Shown here: in pieces, positions 46,003 to 59,600 of the stretch
How the letters are laid out: every line of letters starts with the position of its first letter
Numbering within the stretch: the first letter of the stretch is position 1
Position numbers and translations under genes: made by a program
Assembly: GCA_028564675.1 (NCBI GenBank)
Contig: JAOVVO010000011.1
Coordinates: 186,001 to 250,000 of the forward strand
DNA: 64,000 nucleotides
Source of the DNA: Onchocerca lupi
Taxonomy: Eukaryota > Nematoda > Chromadorea > Rhabditida > Onchocercidae
Reading direction: 5' to 3'
The notes under the pieces: model-generated
Database searches by the model: none
Told to the model about the DNA's origin: nothing
The model's input: only the letters and a program-made list of their open reading frames with translations

Positions 46003-49000
46003 TTAGGTTTTAGTCATAAAAAATTGCAACAATTCATTATAATCATAGTTTGTTATGATATGAAGAAGTTCGTCCACTTTTGATTTGCCATTCCGTCCAG
46101 CCATTCGTTCTCTATCTGAGGAAAGAGATGAATTTCTACCAAAATCATCGATATAAATTTCATTCTATTATATGAATATTCAACTAGGGGTTCATTAATT
46201 AGCTGTTCAGCTTCATAAAATGTTACTATCCAAAGGTTAGATTCTTACCAATGTATAGATTTACTGTGATGTTCGTAAGACGATCGAAATGTGTTCCAGA
46301 AGAAGCCATTTCTTTATGCAGCTGATCAAATGAATCCATAATTTGCTTTGTATCAGTGGAGAGAAAAGACAAATCTTCGACATTATCTGCTAATTCCTGT
46401 AAAAATTATTTTCAAAAAGTTAAATTCTTTTTTTTAATCAATTAAAAATGGTGCTTTTCAAGTTGTACTTTTGAGGAGTTGAAAACATGAAAGCAGAAAA
46501 TTTATTCAAAATCCCCTAAATTTGAATTATAATTTAATTTAGAAGTATGCTGCTACATTATGGTTATACCCAACGAATTCTTATATTCATGATAAAATTC
46601 CTATTTTCGTGAATTGAAATTGAAAAAATTTGAGTTTCGAGAGAATATTGGAGAATATGATCGAAGAATAATAAAAATTGGAACGAACTATGAGCGCTCG
46701 ACATAACTCCAACTTTTTTGTCAAACTTGCATAATGTTCAAACTTTGGATGAAGCAATTGAAGCACATAAGGAATACTTTGTTCATTGAGATCTAAAAAT
46801 TACGATAATTGATGAGTAAATGTCAAATTTTAATTTAATATAATTCTTTCCTTCTTTTTTCTCTCGGTTACTGAGAATTCAATTTTAAATTAAAGAGATT
46901 ATCGGATCAATATTTATCTCGATCAATCTGTTTCTATTCATTTAAAAATTGATTGCATTAATTAGCTAAAAAAAATGAAGCTATTAAAACTTGCCATAGT
47001 GGATGTTTACTCTGACCTGTCTTTTGGTCATTTCTTTACTCAAAATATCACGAATGATTGCAATAGTTGAAATATTATCACTGCTAAAGATAGCTGAACC
47101 ACGACTGAAATGAAACCTGATTTAATTCTGAAATCTTTGACTAGTGATATTACAGGTAACAGAAAAGAAATATTTAAGAAATATAATAATAAATGAAAAA
47201 AGAAAAAGGTGGATAAACACTAGAATGATCAATTGATTAAGAAAAAAGAAAAATGAAAACGAAAATGAATAAATTAAAAAAATAGAAGAAATAATTTATT
47301 TATTATTGCATAGATTATGTTCATTTATGGTTAGATAAATGGATTGATTGATGAATTAAAATTAAAATTTTCCAGCTAATATTAATTTTTTATAATGAAA
47401 TTAATAATTTCTATAATCAAATTCTTTTCTTTTCCATTTTTTTTTTTTTTTTTTTGGAATGGTTCATTAAATTTACCATTATAATTATGAAATAAAGATT
47501 TTACTCTTGTGGTTAACATTTATAGGAATGAATTATTTCCGAAATATTAGACAATTTAATGAATGATATATATGAAATGTGACAATTGCAAGTATTATTG
47601 ATAAATTACTGGAAATTGTGAAGTAAACAAATTTTGCAACTTTTGCAAAAAAGACGAAATGAATTGAGTAAATTTGTCAAAATTTTTATTGCAAAATGAA
47701 AGAAATTAAAAAAGAAATATTTTTGTAATAAAATCTATTTCAGACGATTATTTAGCATAAATTATTTTTTTTTTTTTTTTTTTGGACAATTATTTGGTAC
47801 AATTAAAAATTTGATTCATTAATTTATTAATTTATTTTTGAAAAATATTGCTTATATGAAGTAAATTTGTCAACTAACCTATATGTAGCTTGCATTTGTG
47901 TACCAATGAAAATTGACGAGAAATTGAAGGTTACAGAATCATGTGGTGGTGTTCGATCCGGAATTTCTGAAACCAAAAGATTTAACCATTGATGTGCTTC
48001 TGCAATCGAGAAATTTCCGGTTAATTTCAATACATTCAACGGTTTTGATGAATCAAATTGATGCACTCGTTGATACAATGATAAGGGTTTGATCGCATAA
48101 TTACGAACCTAAATAATTAAGCATTAATATTTGAAAAAAAAAAAAAAAGAAATTAGAAAAGATAACAATTACACTTAGAATCATGCATTTACATAGAATG
48201 AATTTATTATTTTCAATTTATGAAATATCGATGAATGATTCATAAAACTTCACATCTCATCTTATCTTCTCTTATCAAATTGATAAAACAAATATCGAAT
48301 AAAAAAATTATGAAATAGTAACTAATTCCTAAAATGTAAAATAATCACCTGACACATTTTGGGATGAATTTTTGGGCAAACATAAGCTTGAAGATTTCCA
48401 TATTGACCTTCTAATGAGCATATTTTAATTTCAATTCTTGTTGTACTAGCTTGACAACGATAACTTGCAAGGAGAGCATTTTTTGACTGAAATAAATTCA
48501 ATTAATTGATTAAATTTCGATTTTATCTAAATTAATTTGAAAAAAAAAAAAAAGAATCATTCATTATAAATCCATTTCATTGATACGAAAATAGAAAAGT
48601 ATCGATTGATTTTTTATCTAATTTTTTTTTTCTTCTTAAATTATAAAATAGCACTACTTGAATACAGTTAAATACTTAATCAATATTTTCTACTAAATTA
48701 CAGTATCCATTACAGTAAGAAGATAGAAAACTATGAAGTAACAACCTTTCCATCTGGTGATGTGATTGAAATGATTGCTGAATTTTTCTCAACATCAAGC
48801 AGTTCAACAGTTATATCACTCTGAATAGTTTCATTTAAATTTAAAAAAAAGAAAAGATTTTGAAATTGACAACATACTGTATGCAAATAAGTATTGAACT
48901 AATCAGATTGTGTGATTTTTAAAATAATCTAATCGATTAAGACAATCGATTAATTAAAATTTGAAAAAGGAAGAATTCAAATTTTGGAAGAAAAAAGATA

Positions 49001-52000
49001 CCTAAAATTATGAATGAATTGTAACCTGAAGTAAGATGAAATCAATCGGTATAATTAATTCAATGATCAATGTATAACACATGGCTTCTTTATCAAGTTT
49101 AAATTCATCCTGAATTTTAAAATGTGGAACTGATATTGCACCAGAATCTTCTTGTGATAGTATTTCATTGTATTGTTGTCGTTCGCTGATAACTCTTTGC
49201 TCTAATTTTTCAATTTCATTTCTAAATTTCATAAATTTCAAATGAATGATTTTGATTTTATCGAATAATTAAATTTAAAAAAAAAAAAAAAAAATTACGA
49301 GTTTATTTTGCTATTCAAAAAAATTATCAAATAATTCAAAAGTTTCCAAATTTTAAAACAATTATGTTTTAATTGATTAGCATTGTAATAAATTGATACC
49401 TAAGCTGTTGAACTTTGACCTCTATCTGAGGTGATAATGCCATGTTAGAATTTAATTTCGCGATTGGTTCTGTGGTAAGTCCAAAAATCCAACCCGTATG
49501 AGTACAAATAACAATTTCATCAAAATGAGGCGATGATATACGTCCACATTGAACACTTACCACACAATCGTCACATTGCTTCAAGTACAATAATAATAGT
49601 AATTTGAAATTAATTAATTTTACATATTATTAATTCGAAAAAAATTTTTCCACAAGATACATCTGTAACAAAAGATTTTAGGAAAGATCCAAAAAGCTCG
49701 GAAAATGAGGGAGGATAATTGATTAAATTAATTTAATTAAGATAATTTTGTTAATTAAATTAATTTTAAAAAAGACTGAACTTACATAACTTTTACAAAA
49801 AGTAGCTTTATCACTATTATCAACTGTGTAAATTTCAATAAGGCCATCCTCTTTTCCAATAATAATATCTGGTGTTGATCCCTTTGTTGTTATTGGATAA
49901 CAATAAATGCATGTTATAGCTAAAAGTGATAATTTCTTTTAGATAAAAAAAATTTTGCTCAAAAGATCAGAAGAAAAAATCGATAAATCGATAATCTATT
50001 TCCAAGTATTGTGCATCCTTTTGTAAAATTATTGTAATTGTTAAAGTATTCAAGATTAAAATTATCACCATTATAAATTAATTCTTAATTGATCAATTAA
50101 AAAAAAAAAAATAAAAGATCGAATATTAGAATATTTACCACTTGTATTTTTTGTTGAAATTTCCCATATCAATGTTCCATTTTCTGGCAATAAATCAATC
50201 AATCCAAGATGACCATCTTTGGTACCATAGAGAATTTTTTGTTTATTAAAACCTGTAAAACTGTTGAAGTTTTATTTGATAATGTATTTTCTTTTTTTTT
50301 TTTTTTTCATTTCAAATTCATTTCAATGAGAAAAATTTTAGAAAAAGAAATTTCAATTTCAATTATTGATTTTTCGTACCTCCATCATTCATAAAAAGAT
50401 GAAGCACATTTGGTACATCGTTTAAGCCTATTTCATAGTTTAGCTTGCTACCTTCAATTACCTAAAATTTGTTAAAATTTAATTTAATTTAATTATTATT
50501 GATTATTTTGAAACATTTATTATTTACTTTCAAAAATTTTGAATAAAAACTATTCGTGTTCCTGTTTCGTTAATAAAAATTTAAGTTGTTGTTAAATGAA
50601 TAAATGAAATATATGGATTTCAATTTAGGTTTTAAATTAGAAATTTAGTTACAATTCTGATATTTTAGTAACATGAAATATTCACAAATTACTGGAATTA
50701 GAATATCGAATAAATGAATTTATCGATTTGTAAAGTGAAAAATGTATTTTTTAAAAAAAATTTATTTACCTTAATAGTTTTATCATTGCAAGCAATAATT
50801 GGAGTTATACCTCGACCGATCCATGAACCTTCTACGATCGGTAAACAAAGTACATCGTTGATTCGATCCACGCATAAGTAAGCCTAAAAATAATATTTCA
50901 GGAATAGAAGTACTAAAAAACTGAAACTTATATTTTTGAAATTCAATTAAAAACAAGAGTAAAATGAATGATTTAGTCAAATAGGAAATTAATATATAAT
51001 ATATTATTATTTCAATTTTTCAATCATACTGTTTGATAATATCTCTAATCTCTTCTTCTTCAATTATTAGCAAATTTTAAGCATTTTTAAAAATTTGCAT
51101 AAAATTTTAAATAATCGAACTTTTTGCTCAATCAAACAACTTACATTAGCATCAACACAATCATGAAAATGATTGAAATTTCGTTCGCCACAAAGAAACA
51201 TTTCAACACCATATACATACCTAGAAGAAACTTTTCAAAATTTCAAGTTTTTAAAAAAAGAAAAAAGTTATTTATTTTTATAATTCGTGAGAAAAATTGT
51301 CCTAATTTTCTGGAATTGATTTTTAATCTTATTTTGGAATTGATTCAAATTTATAATCAAATCTCCTATTAAATCTTATTCTTCTTTTTTCCGAATTTCA
51401 AAATAATTTTTTTTTTTGATTGTTACAGAAGACTTTCATCTCAGAAAAATAAGCAGCAAAAAAATGTTAGAAATTATTCAAATTTTTCAAGAATTTGGTG
51501 ATTTTATCAAAAAAAAAAAAAAAAAAGAAAAAAAACTTACATGCATGTTATTGGTTCAATCATATTAGAATCAAATGCAAGGAATTGTTTACCCTTTTTC
51601 GTATAACCTTTGACCCGATCTTCATGGGCACAAAAAATTTTATCTTGTACCATTCCAAGTGCACCACCCAAACAAATGCATATTACTTTTGGCCCAGGAG
51701 CTGTTTTGAAAATTACCTGTATATTAATAGAAATGACAGTTATCATTTTTGAACTTTGTATCATTATCAATCTTATCATTACAACAATCGATAAAATGAT
51801 ATTGAATATTGATTAATTTTCAAAATTTGAAATAAAATATCTAATAAATCATTATATTTCACATTCTACACTATTCAAATCAGATCAGAATATCTAGAAA
51901 AAGAAAAAATAATAAATTTTAAATATCATACTTTTGTTTCATCATCTTTACGACCAAAACACATTATCGTTCCGTTGCTGCCACTACAAACAATCTAAAA

Positions 52001-52206
52001 TTTAGTAAATGATTTGATATAATTTTAAAAATTTCAATAAAAATTTAAAAATTTTCTTTTAAACGAAAAAACGAAATTATTAATACCTTATCCAAAAATT
52101 TCGATTTTTTCTTTTTTGTATTTGGATTAGCTGGAATAATTCGCATTGATCTTTTGTTTGACGTACCAATTTGTGCATAATCAACTCGTGTCAAAGTTAA
52201 ATCCAT
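46003..52206 (-). CDS. bbs-7: Bardet-Biedl syndrome 7 protein homolog
   Basis: BBS7 is a BBSome subunit that works in intraflagellar transport and membrane-protein traffic in cilia; in nematodes it acts in ciliated sensory neurons (bbs-7, osm-12). Exons (high to low): 52206-52087, 51994-51932, 51716-51541, 51220-51145, 50883-50770, 50461-50380, 50252-50139, 49919-49786, 49578-49400, 49221-49026, 48820-48746, 48486-48349, 48108-47879, 47104-46995, 46792-46689, 46396-46249, 46115-46003; 2,172 nt, 723 aa, close to human BBS7. Landmarks: MDLTLTRVDYAQIG at the start, VIFKTAPGPK, GYTKKGKQFLAFD and FDEIVICTHTGWIFGLTTEP in the N-terminal propeller, a coiled coil from residue 353 (NEIEKLEQRV), LEGQYGNLQAYV, and a C-terminal LLQFF. 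Intron 14 (46793-46994) must use a GC donor (G|GCAAGT) to keep the frame. An X-box-like motif lies about 0.3 kb upstream. Confidence 0.95.
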
Positions 52207-52520
52207 TATTCAATTCTTTTTTTCTTTCTTTTCTTTTTTTTTTTTTTTCACTTCTTGGCTTGTTTTTGTTCGAATTTAAGCTTCAAAATTTGAAATTAAC
52301 TTTTTCTTTATGATAGAATTTTATGTTAAAAAAAGAAAAAAGAAGAATTTGGAATTATTTCAATCTCAAATCTTACATGCTAGTATTAATAAATAATATA
52401 TTCAATTTATATAATCTTTCACTCTTTAGTAGAAAAGAGTAATTTTAAAAATTCAATACGAAAAATGCTAATTTCTAAGACTTACCCTATAATTGATGAG
52501 TCAAGCAAAATAAATAAGCG

Positions 52521-52533
52521 GTTGCATAGCAAC
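52521..52533. promoter_or_regulatory. X-box-like motif upstream of bbs-7
   Basis: GTTGCATAGCAAC is a 13-bp near-palindrome about 315 bp upstream of the bbs-7 start. RFX/DAF-19 X-boxes are 13-15 bp imperfect inverted repeats (GTTNCC, a short spacer, then GGNAAC or similar). The right half AGCAAC fits, and the left half GTTGCA departs at one position. Ciliary genes of this class in C. elegans are controlled through such sites. Confidence 0.55.
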
Positions 52534-53581
52534 GCTTCATTTTCGAAATGGTTTGATTTGTAACACATTTTTAGGATGTTATGAAAAAAATTTGTGAAAG
52601 AATTTTTTGTTGCGATTTGATGCAAATGAATTTTGTCGTACGAAGTCTTTGTTACGACAAATTTTTTTCGCAACAGCAATAATGTTACATGGATGAATTG
52701 ATGAATATTGATAATACAACCGATAATTTGGACTTCTTCTGAGAGGAAGGGATGTTATCTGGGGAGTGAATTAGTGAAATTTGATGGAAGTTTGAAAAGC
52801 ACCGCTCATCGAATAGCGATCAGAGGAAGGGATTGAATGTCCTCATCAACCGGGAAGGTGACAATCTTTTGCATGGTGAAGTTTGTTGTTTATTTCATCA
52901 TTTCAGCATTTGAAGCAAGACAATTTACAACAGATTAACTTTAGTGAACTTTGATACAAAAGGATCATATTTCCTGTTTATCAATTGCAGCATAATTTAC
53001 AAATAGCACAAAGAAAGTTTGTTTACTTCATTTCATCATAATCATAGCATAAATTGTCTGAAAAGCATGATTATAACGTGATATTTCAATTTTCTACAAA
53101 GATTTTTTGATTATTTCATAATATCTATTTCGTAATATTCCAAAAAAACAAAAAAAATATTTCAATTATTCCAAGAAAATAATCATAAGAAATAATTCAA
53201 TTCTGATGAAATTTTTTGAAATAAAGTTCAAATTTGAAAAATTATTGAATACATTGAACTGAAAAGATTGGAAAATAATCAAGAAATGGCATTATAGCAT
53301 AGATGAAATAGTGGTTAAATTTGATAAATATTGATGAATTTGATTTATTAAGCAATTTTCATAATCAAAAATGTAAATGAACAACTCAAATGTGTTGAAA
53401 TGCAATATTTCTGGATTTTAGTCATTATTCATCCTTTTATTTTTTTTTTAGAAATAAACTTACTTATTTTCTGTATAGTAGAATTGAACTGGTTTAAAAA
53501 TTCATAAATCTTCCATAGTTTAAAAATCCCTTATCCATAAGTCTCGTTATCATAATTTAATCTTTAACAATTTGTATTTAC

Positions 53582-53619
<38 letters not shown>

Positions 53620-56600
53620 CGAAATATTACGAAACTTTTTGAGAATTTTATCAATTTTTTAAAGCACTGCAATAGAATTAGGCATTTCAGTATATTTAGA
53701 ATTCTTTTTTTTTTTTCTACAATTACTACATGTTTCGTAATAAATACGATGAAAAAACCAATTTTCATTTTTTAGATTTGACAGAAATGTCAATCATTTT
53801 CATCATATTTCAAAAGAATTCATGCTCATCTTCTTTTTTTTTCTTCTTTTCTTTTTTTTTCTTTTTTTGATTAAAGTTTTGAAATTCTAAAAAGTGAATA
53901 AATTCTGTTAGCTAATGAATTGAAAAATAGTTAGTTGTAAAGTTAAGGCGAGCAAAAACAAGCCAAAATATTTATCATTTCATTAGCTTAGGCTTTTCTG
54001 GCTTAGTTAAACAATTTTTTTTTTTTTTTTCATTGCTAATTGTACTTCGCTAAGTTTGTTTTTCAATTTTTTCTTTTTTTTGTTACTATTTAGCTGCATA
54101 ATTTATCAATCATATCATTCTTCGAATAATCTCAGAAACTAACATCATTTCACGGTCCTATTGAATTCTTTCTCTGCTAGAAAAAAAAAAAAAAAAAAAA
54201 AAGAAAAGAAAAAACTTTAAGTACAACTTTTCTTAAATTTTCTTGTCTTTCAAAATTTTTCACTTTATAATTGTGTTACTTTTTCTTTTTTTTTTTCTAA
54301 TTTTTAACCTCCTTTTATATGTATTAGTACTATTTTGGTTTTGGTTTTGATTGTAATATTATTTTGAATAATTGTAAAAATTATTTTGACTAATCGTAGT
54401 ATGATCATTTTAGCTAATCGTAATATTATTTTGATTAATCATAATATTATTTCTTTCTTGAATTTTTCATCAATAGTTAAATTAAAATATCTAATTATTT
54501 CTCGATAAAACATCTTTAAGATATGTAAAAATGAAGATGAACAAATTGATGATTAATTAGTACAAATTATGATATTTTTTGAGTATTTTAGATTTCATTT
54601 CTTTCATTAAAATTCTCTTTTTAGATTTAATTTTAAAATGTTTAATTGAAAAATGAAAAATACAAATCTTATCAAGTTACTAAAAATTTTCTTTAAAATC
54701 CACTTTCTTATTAATTTTTTCTAAAATACAATCATATCAATTTACTAAAAATGTCATATTAACTAAAAATAAGAATACTTCATTCATTTGAATATATCAA
54801 ATTAGTTAAGTATTAAATCCTAAAAAAAAAAAACAAAATATTACGTTTATTTTCACGTATCATTTGTAATTCAGACCATAAGTGTTTTTTTTTTTTTTTT
54901 TTTTTTTTAGTTTTGCTATCAACTTTAAGCTAATTTTTTTAGATTAATTTATTAAATATATAATTTATGAATATTCATTTACATGTAATTGAAATTTTTC
55001 AAATATACATATTAATATCTATTTATCAGTGATAGCGTTAGACGTGAATTTTGAGCTGATCGTTAACTGAAACAACGTATAAGTTTTTGAATTGAAAATG
55101 ATATATCTAAGTGTAAAACGTGAAAATTGATGTGGAAAAAATGCAAATACATCCATTCGTTTTATGATGTCATTGTAATTGCGACATTTCACGTGAGGAT
55201 TCGCAAAAATTTTAGAATGATCAGTAAGTTGTATTCAAGAATTTCAAAAATAACATTAATCAAAAATTTTGATTTACTTGGCTCATTTTCAATTCGAATA
55301 TTTCAATGAAAAATTATGACAATCCTACTTCTACTACTACTATTCATTCTATCTTGTCATTTGATACTTTAAATCAGACAGACACATATATTAAATCCAT
55401 ATTAATCGATCAATTTCCATATCTTCTTTCTTTTTTTGTTTTTAATCAATCAAAAGTTGTAAATAATCTTGATCAAATAATTAACTGATTTGAATTTCGT
55501 GAAAAAAAAAAAAAAAAAGAAGGAAAAAAAAATGTCATATCATTTTATTTTTTAATGATAGTAAACAAGAAGAGAAAAACAGTTGGTAATTTTGAGTGCA
55601 TTTTCATTCGAAATGATACAAATTTTTCAAGCTTTTTCACCATCAAACAGTTGCTTCATTTCACATTTATACCGGTAATTTATTTCTTTCAAGTAATTTT
55701 TAACTTAAAATCTATCTCATACTAATCGTACGATTAATTATAATATCTTTTAAATTATCGATTTTATTGCACAACTTTTCTTTTTCTTTTTTTTTTTTCC
55801 CCCAATTTCATAACAGTTTCTTTTTTTTTTTTTTTTTTTTTCTGAATATTAATTTTCTTCATTCATTTTAAAGCAATTAAATTTGATCATAGAATATATT
55901 TCTTATCGCTTTTTTCTTTCTCTCAAGTTTTACAATTGTTATTAAAGATTTAATGCATTGAAAACATATATTTGAATTATCAAAATTTCTAGTAAATTGT
56001 CGATGAATCGAAATTAATTATTAAATTTTTTTTTTCTATTGATAATTAGAAATTATCAATTTTCTATTTGTTATTTTTTGCAATAAATTATCAATGTCGA
56101 TGTTAATTGAGCATATTTTTCTTTGTAAAATTTTGTCCCGAATTTTTTTTGATTTGATACGAATGATAACGATTGCATTTTGTTGATAAAAAGATTTAAC
56201 ATATTTCTTGAAAGTATTTTCCAAAGTAATCGAGAATATATTGCTATTAAATAATGTACAATAAAAATTAAGATTTTAGCTAAGTTTGCAAAAAATAGAT
56301 AGATTTCATAATTTCACATGATTAATTCTTTTTTTGAAAGAATAATTTGAAGAATAAATTTAAATTGTAGGATTATTTGATTAGTAGAAGATGAAATTGC
56401 GATAGTTGAAAGAAAAAAAAAACTAATCGATATAAAGCATTTTTGATCTTTAAATTTATATCACATATAAATTTTATATAGGTAAATGATACTTCATCAT
56501 TTCCTATTAGTTAAAAGAAAACAATAATATTAGAAGTATTTCTAAATGAACATATGATTTCGAAAAACTAATCAATCATTTATTTTTTCTTCTTTTTTTT

Positions 56601-59600
56601 TTTTTTTTCTTTTTCTTTCTTTTTTTCTCAAATGATTTATAAGCATATTTGAAAAAAGAATAAATGTCAAATTGTGATGGGAAAAAGATTTGAAAATTCT
56701 AACAGTTGTTAAATGCTCTAATAATAATAATAATAATAACAATTAACAATAGAACTTCTTTTTTTTTTTTTTCGAATAGCAACTTTTGAAAGCTTCAAAA
56801 AAAAAAAAAATGAAATTTACTTTCATGTGAAAAATATTTAAATTTAAATGTAATATTTTGAATTGTTTTGTTTTTTTTTTTTTTCATATAAATTTTATTT
56901 TGAAAAATTTAATTCTGAAGAATTCGATTAAAAAAATTCATTCTATTGAATTATTTTTTTTTTTTTTTTGATGAAAAATGAAAAAAAAAAGAAAAAAGAC
57001 CTATAATTTGAATGAATTAGAAAGAAGCAATAAATTTTAGTTTCTTAAAAAAGGTAGAAAAAAAAAGATTGAATTAAGTTCGTTTTTAAAATTGTTTTAC
57101 CTCCAAAAGTTTGATTTAATAGTAATTCCCAAATGGGATAACAATTTTACAATTTAAATGATAACGAGACAACAACTTAATATAACAAATAGCCTAAGCA
57201 ATCTTGTTCATCTTTTAGTTTCAACCTTAAAATTAATCCTGAATAATATTTTCTTATCAATTTAGTCAAAACTTTATCTCATTGATATGGCAATGTTTTA
57301 AAAAGTTTTTTTTTTTTTTTTTTTTCAAATTATCTCAAAATATCCAAATAATTTTTGCCAAAAAATTTTCAAAACTTCTCAACTTGTTCATCATTTTTTG
57401 CTGCGTTTTTTTTCATTTTTTATCAAAATGAAAATTATTATGCAAACTTCAAGAGAAGAAAAAAAAAAAGTTTTGACGAACATTTACATAAAAAAGTTTA
57501 GCAATTTTTTAGGTCAAAAAAAAAAAAAAAAAAAAAGAAGAAAATAAGCAATTCTTGATGAAATTTTCCAATTTCGACTAAAATTTTGAAATTATTGCAG
57601 AAAATTTTTCTTTTCTTTTTTTTTTTTTTCATGTAATTTTTATTTGAAAAAAATTCTCTTGCTTATATGATTTTTATTTTTTAAAATAGAAAAATCACTA
57701 CTACTAATTTTTAACTTATAAATTATTGCTAATATTTATTCATTGATTGACAAAAATTATCAATTCAATTATGATATCAATTTTATCTTTGCTACATTAA
57801 TTAATCATAATCATTTATATTGCAATTTAATTGATTTCAAAAGAATCAAATAAATTACATCCGTGTTTGCTCAAATTATTTCATTTCGTTTCCGGTTTTT
57901 TTTTTAGCTACCAGAAAAAAAAAATTGAATTAAATTTTAAAAAGTTTCGAAATATTTTACAAAGATTAGATGAATGAGTTCAAAGAACACAAATCAATCA
58001 TTTCAATCTAATCGTCGTCATTCGTTGTATTTAAACAAATATAATGAATTAGTAGTTTTTTTTTTTTTCAAATTAATGATAATGAAAAAGGAAAAATAAC
58101 GAAAGAAATGTAAGATAAAAATCATTTGTTTTTTTTTTCACTTAAATGTCATTTCTATTATTCTAATTTCTTATCATATTATCATGATAATGCTTAAACT
58201 TAGAGACAAAATTTATGAAAGTAGAAAAATTGTAATTAAACAATTCAATTCAAAGAATGCGAAAAACGTTCTTTGAGATATCAAGTTTTTGATATTTTTT
58301 ATAAATGAATTTACAAAATTAATATTCAAATTAATTTTTTGAAGTTTTTGTGAAAAAAAAAATTGCTTCTTTCACTGAATGAATAGAATAAATATTAATT
58401 TTTAAATATGGAAATTGATATGGCTAATTAATATGTGTTATTCGTATTAACATTCAATATTTACTATCAACCTCTGATTACTATCAATGTTTGATAATTT
58501 ATAAATCTTAACATTTTCAATAATTATAATACAAAAGATTTTTTGATCATTCGTAATATTTCTGATAAGATTGATAGAATGAAAAGTGATTCAAGAGAAT
58601 GGCAACCAGAAGAGAATTGAGAATAGAGAAAAATTATCAATGAACTGATAAGCTTTCCCTGATTTAACTCATTCGGTAGCAAATTCTTATTCTTTTTAAA
58701 AAAAATTCTTTTCCAATAATGAATGAATATATGAATAATTGAGAAATTGTAATATACTATCGAAATGTTCAACAAAAAAATTTGTCCTACTAAAATGATA
58801 AATTTTATCATTGTAATTTAAATTAACTATAACAATTGATATGTTTTTGTTATGTTAAGTAATATTTAAATAATGGATAATTTAGATATTTCTCTTATCA
58901 CTTTGTGATAAATCAATCATTTTTTTTTAGCTAATTTGATTTAAAATAATTAAAATATCATTTGGTCTTTTATTCTTTCATTTCATTTTATTAGCATTTA
59001 TTGTAATTAATTTTAATAGTTGAAATTTTCTACAATTCTATTTAAGTTGAAAAATCTAACTTTTCTATTTAAAATTATTTTAAATCACTTTTTTATCGAA
59101 ATTTTTTTATTCGAAGATCAATTGTAGTGATAAAAATTTGACTAATCAAATTTAAGATATTTTGATTGAATAAGAAAATTACAATCAGTCTGGAATTGAA
59201 AATGATTGTAATTTTTATCAGTTATTAGATAATTGATAATCAAAAAAATTGTATTATTGTAAAATGTTGCAAATCTTGTTTTGAAAAAAAAAATCGATTA
59301 ATCTTCAAATTACAGAAAGATTGAGGAAAATAATTTCAGAGAAAAATTTCTTTTTAACATTTTCAACGACTCCCAGGAGTTTTTATAGAGTTTAAACTTT
59401 AAATTTAATAAAACTGAACAATTTTCATTCGCGATCATTTGATCTATGAAATCATTTCGATTGATTTTACATATCAACGTTATCATGATGTCTTTATCAA
59501 TCATTGATCATAATATCGTTATCAATTGTTAATTATTGGACATATAATGTCACTCGATTCCTGACATTCTCGGTCTTAATGTCCAAAAGTTCAGAAATGC

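Noticed and set aside
58524..58811. 95-codon minus-strand hydrophobic frame
   Set aside because: Composition follows the AT-rich background (I, F, L, N, K); no acceptor, conserved motif or partner exon.
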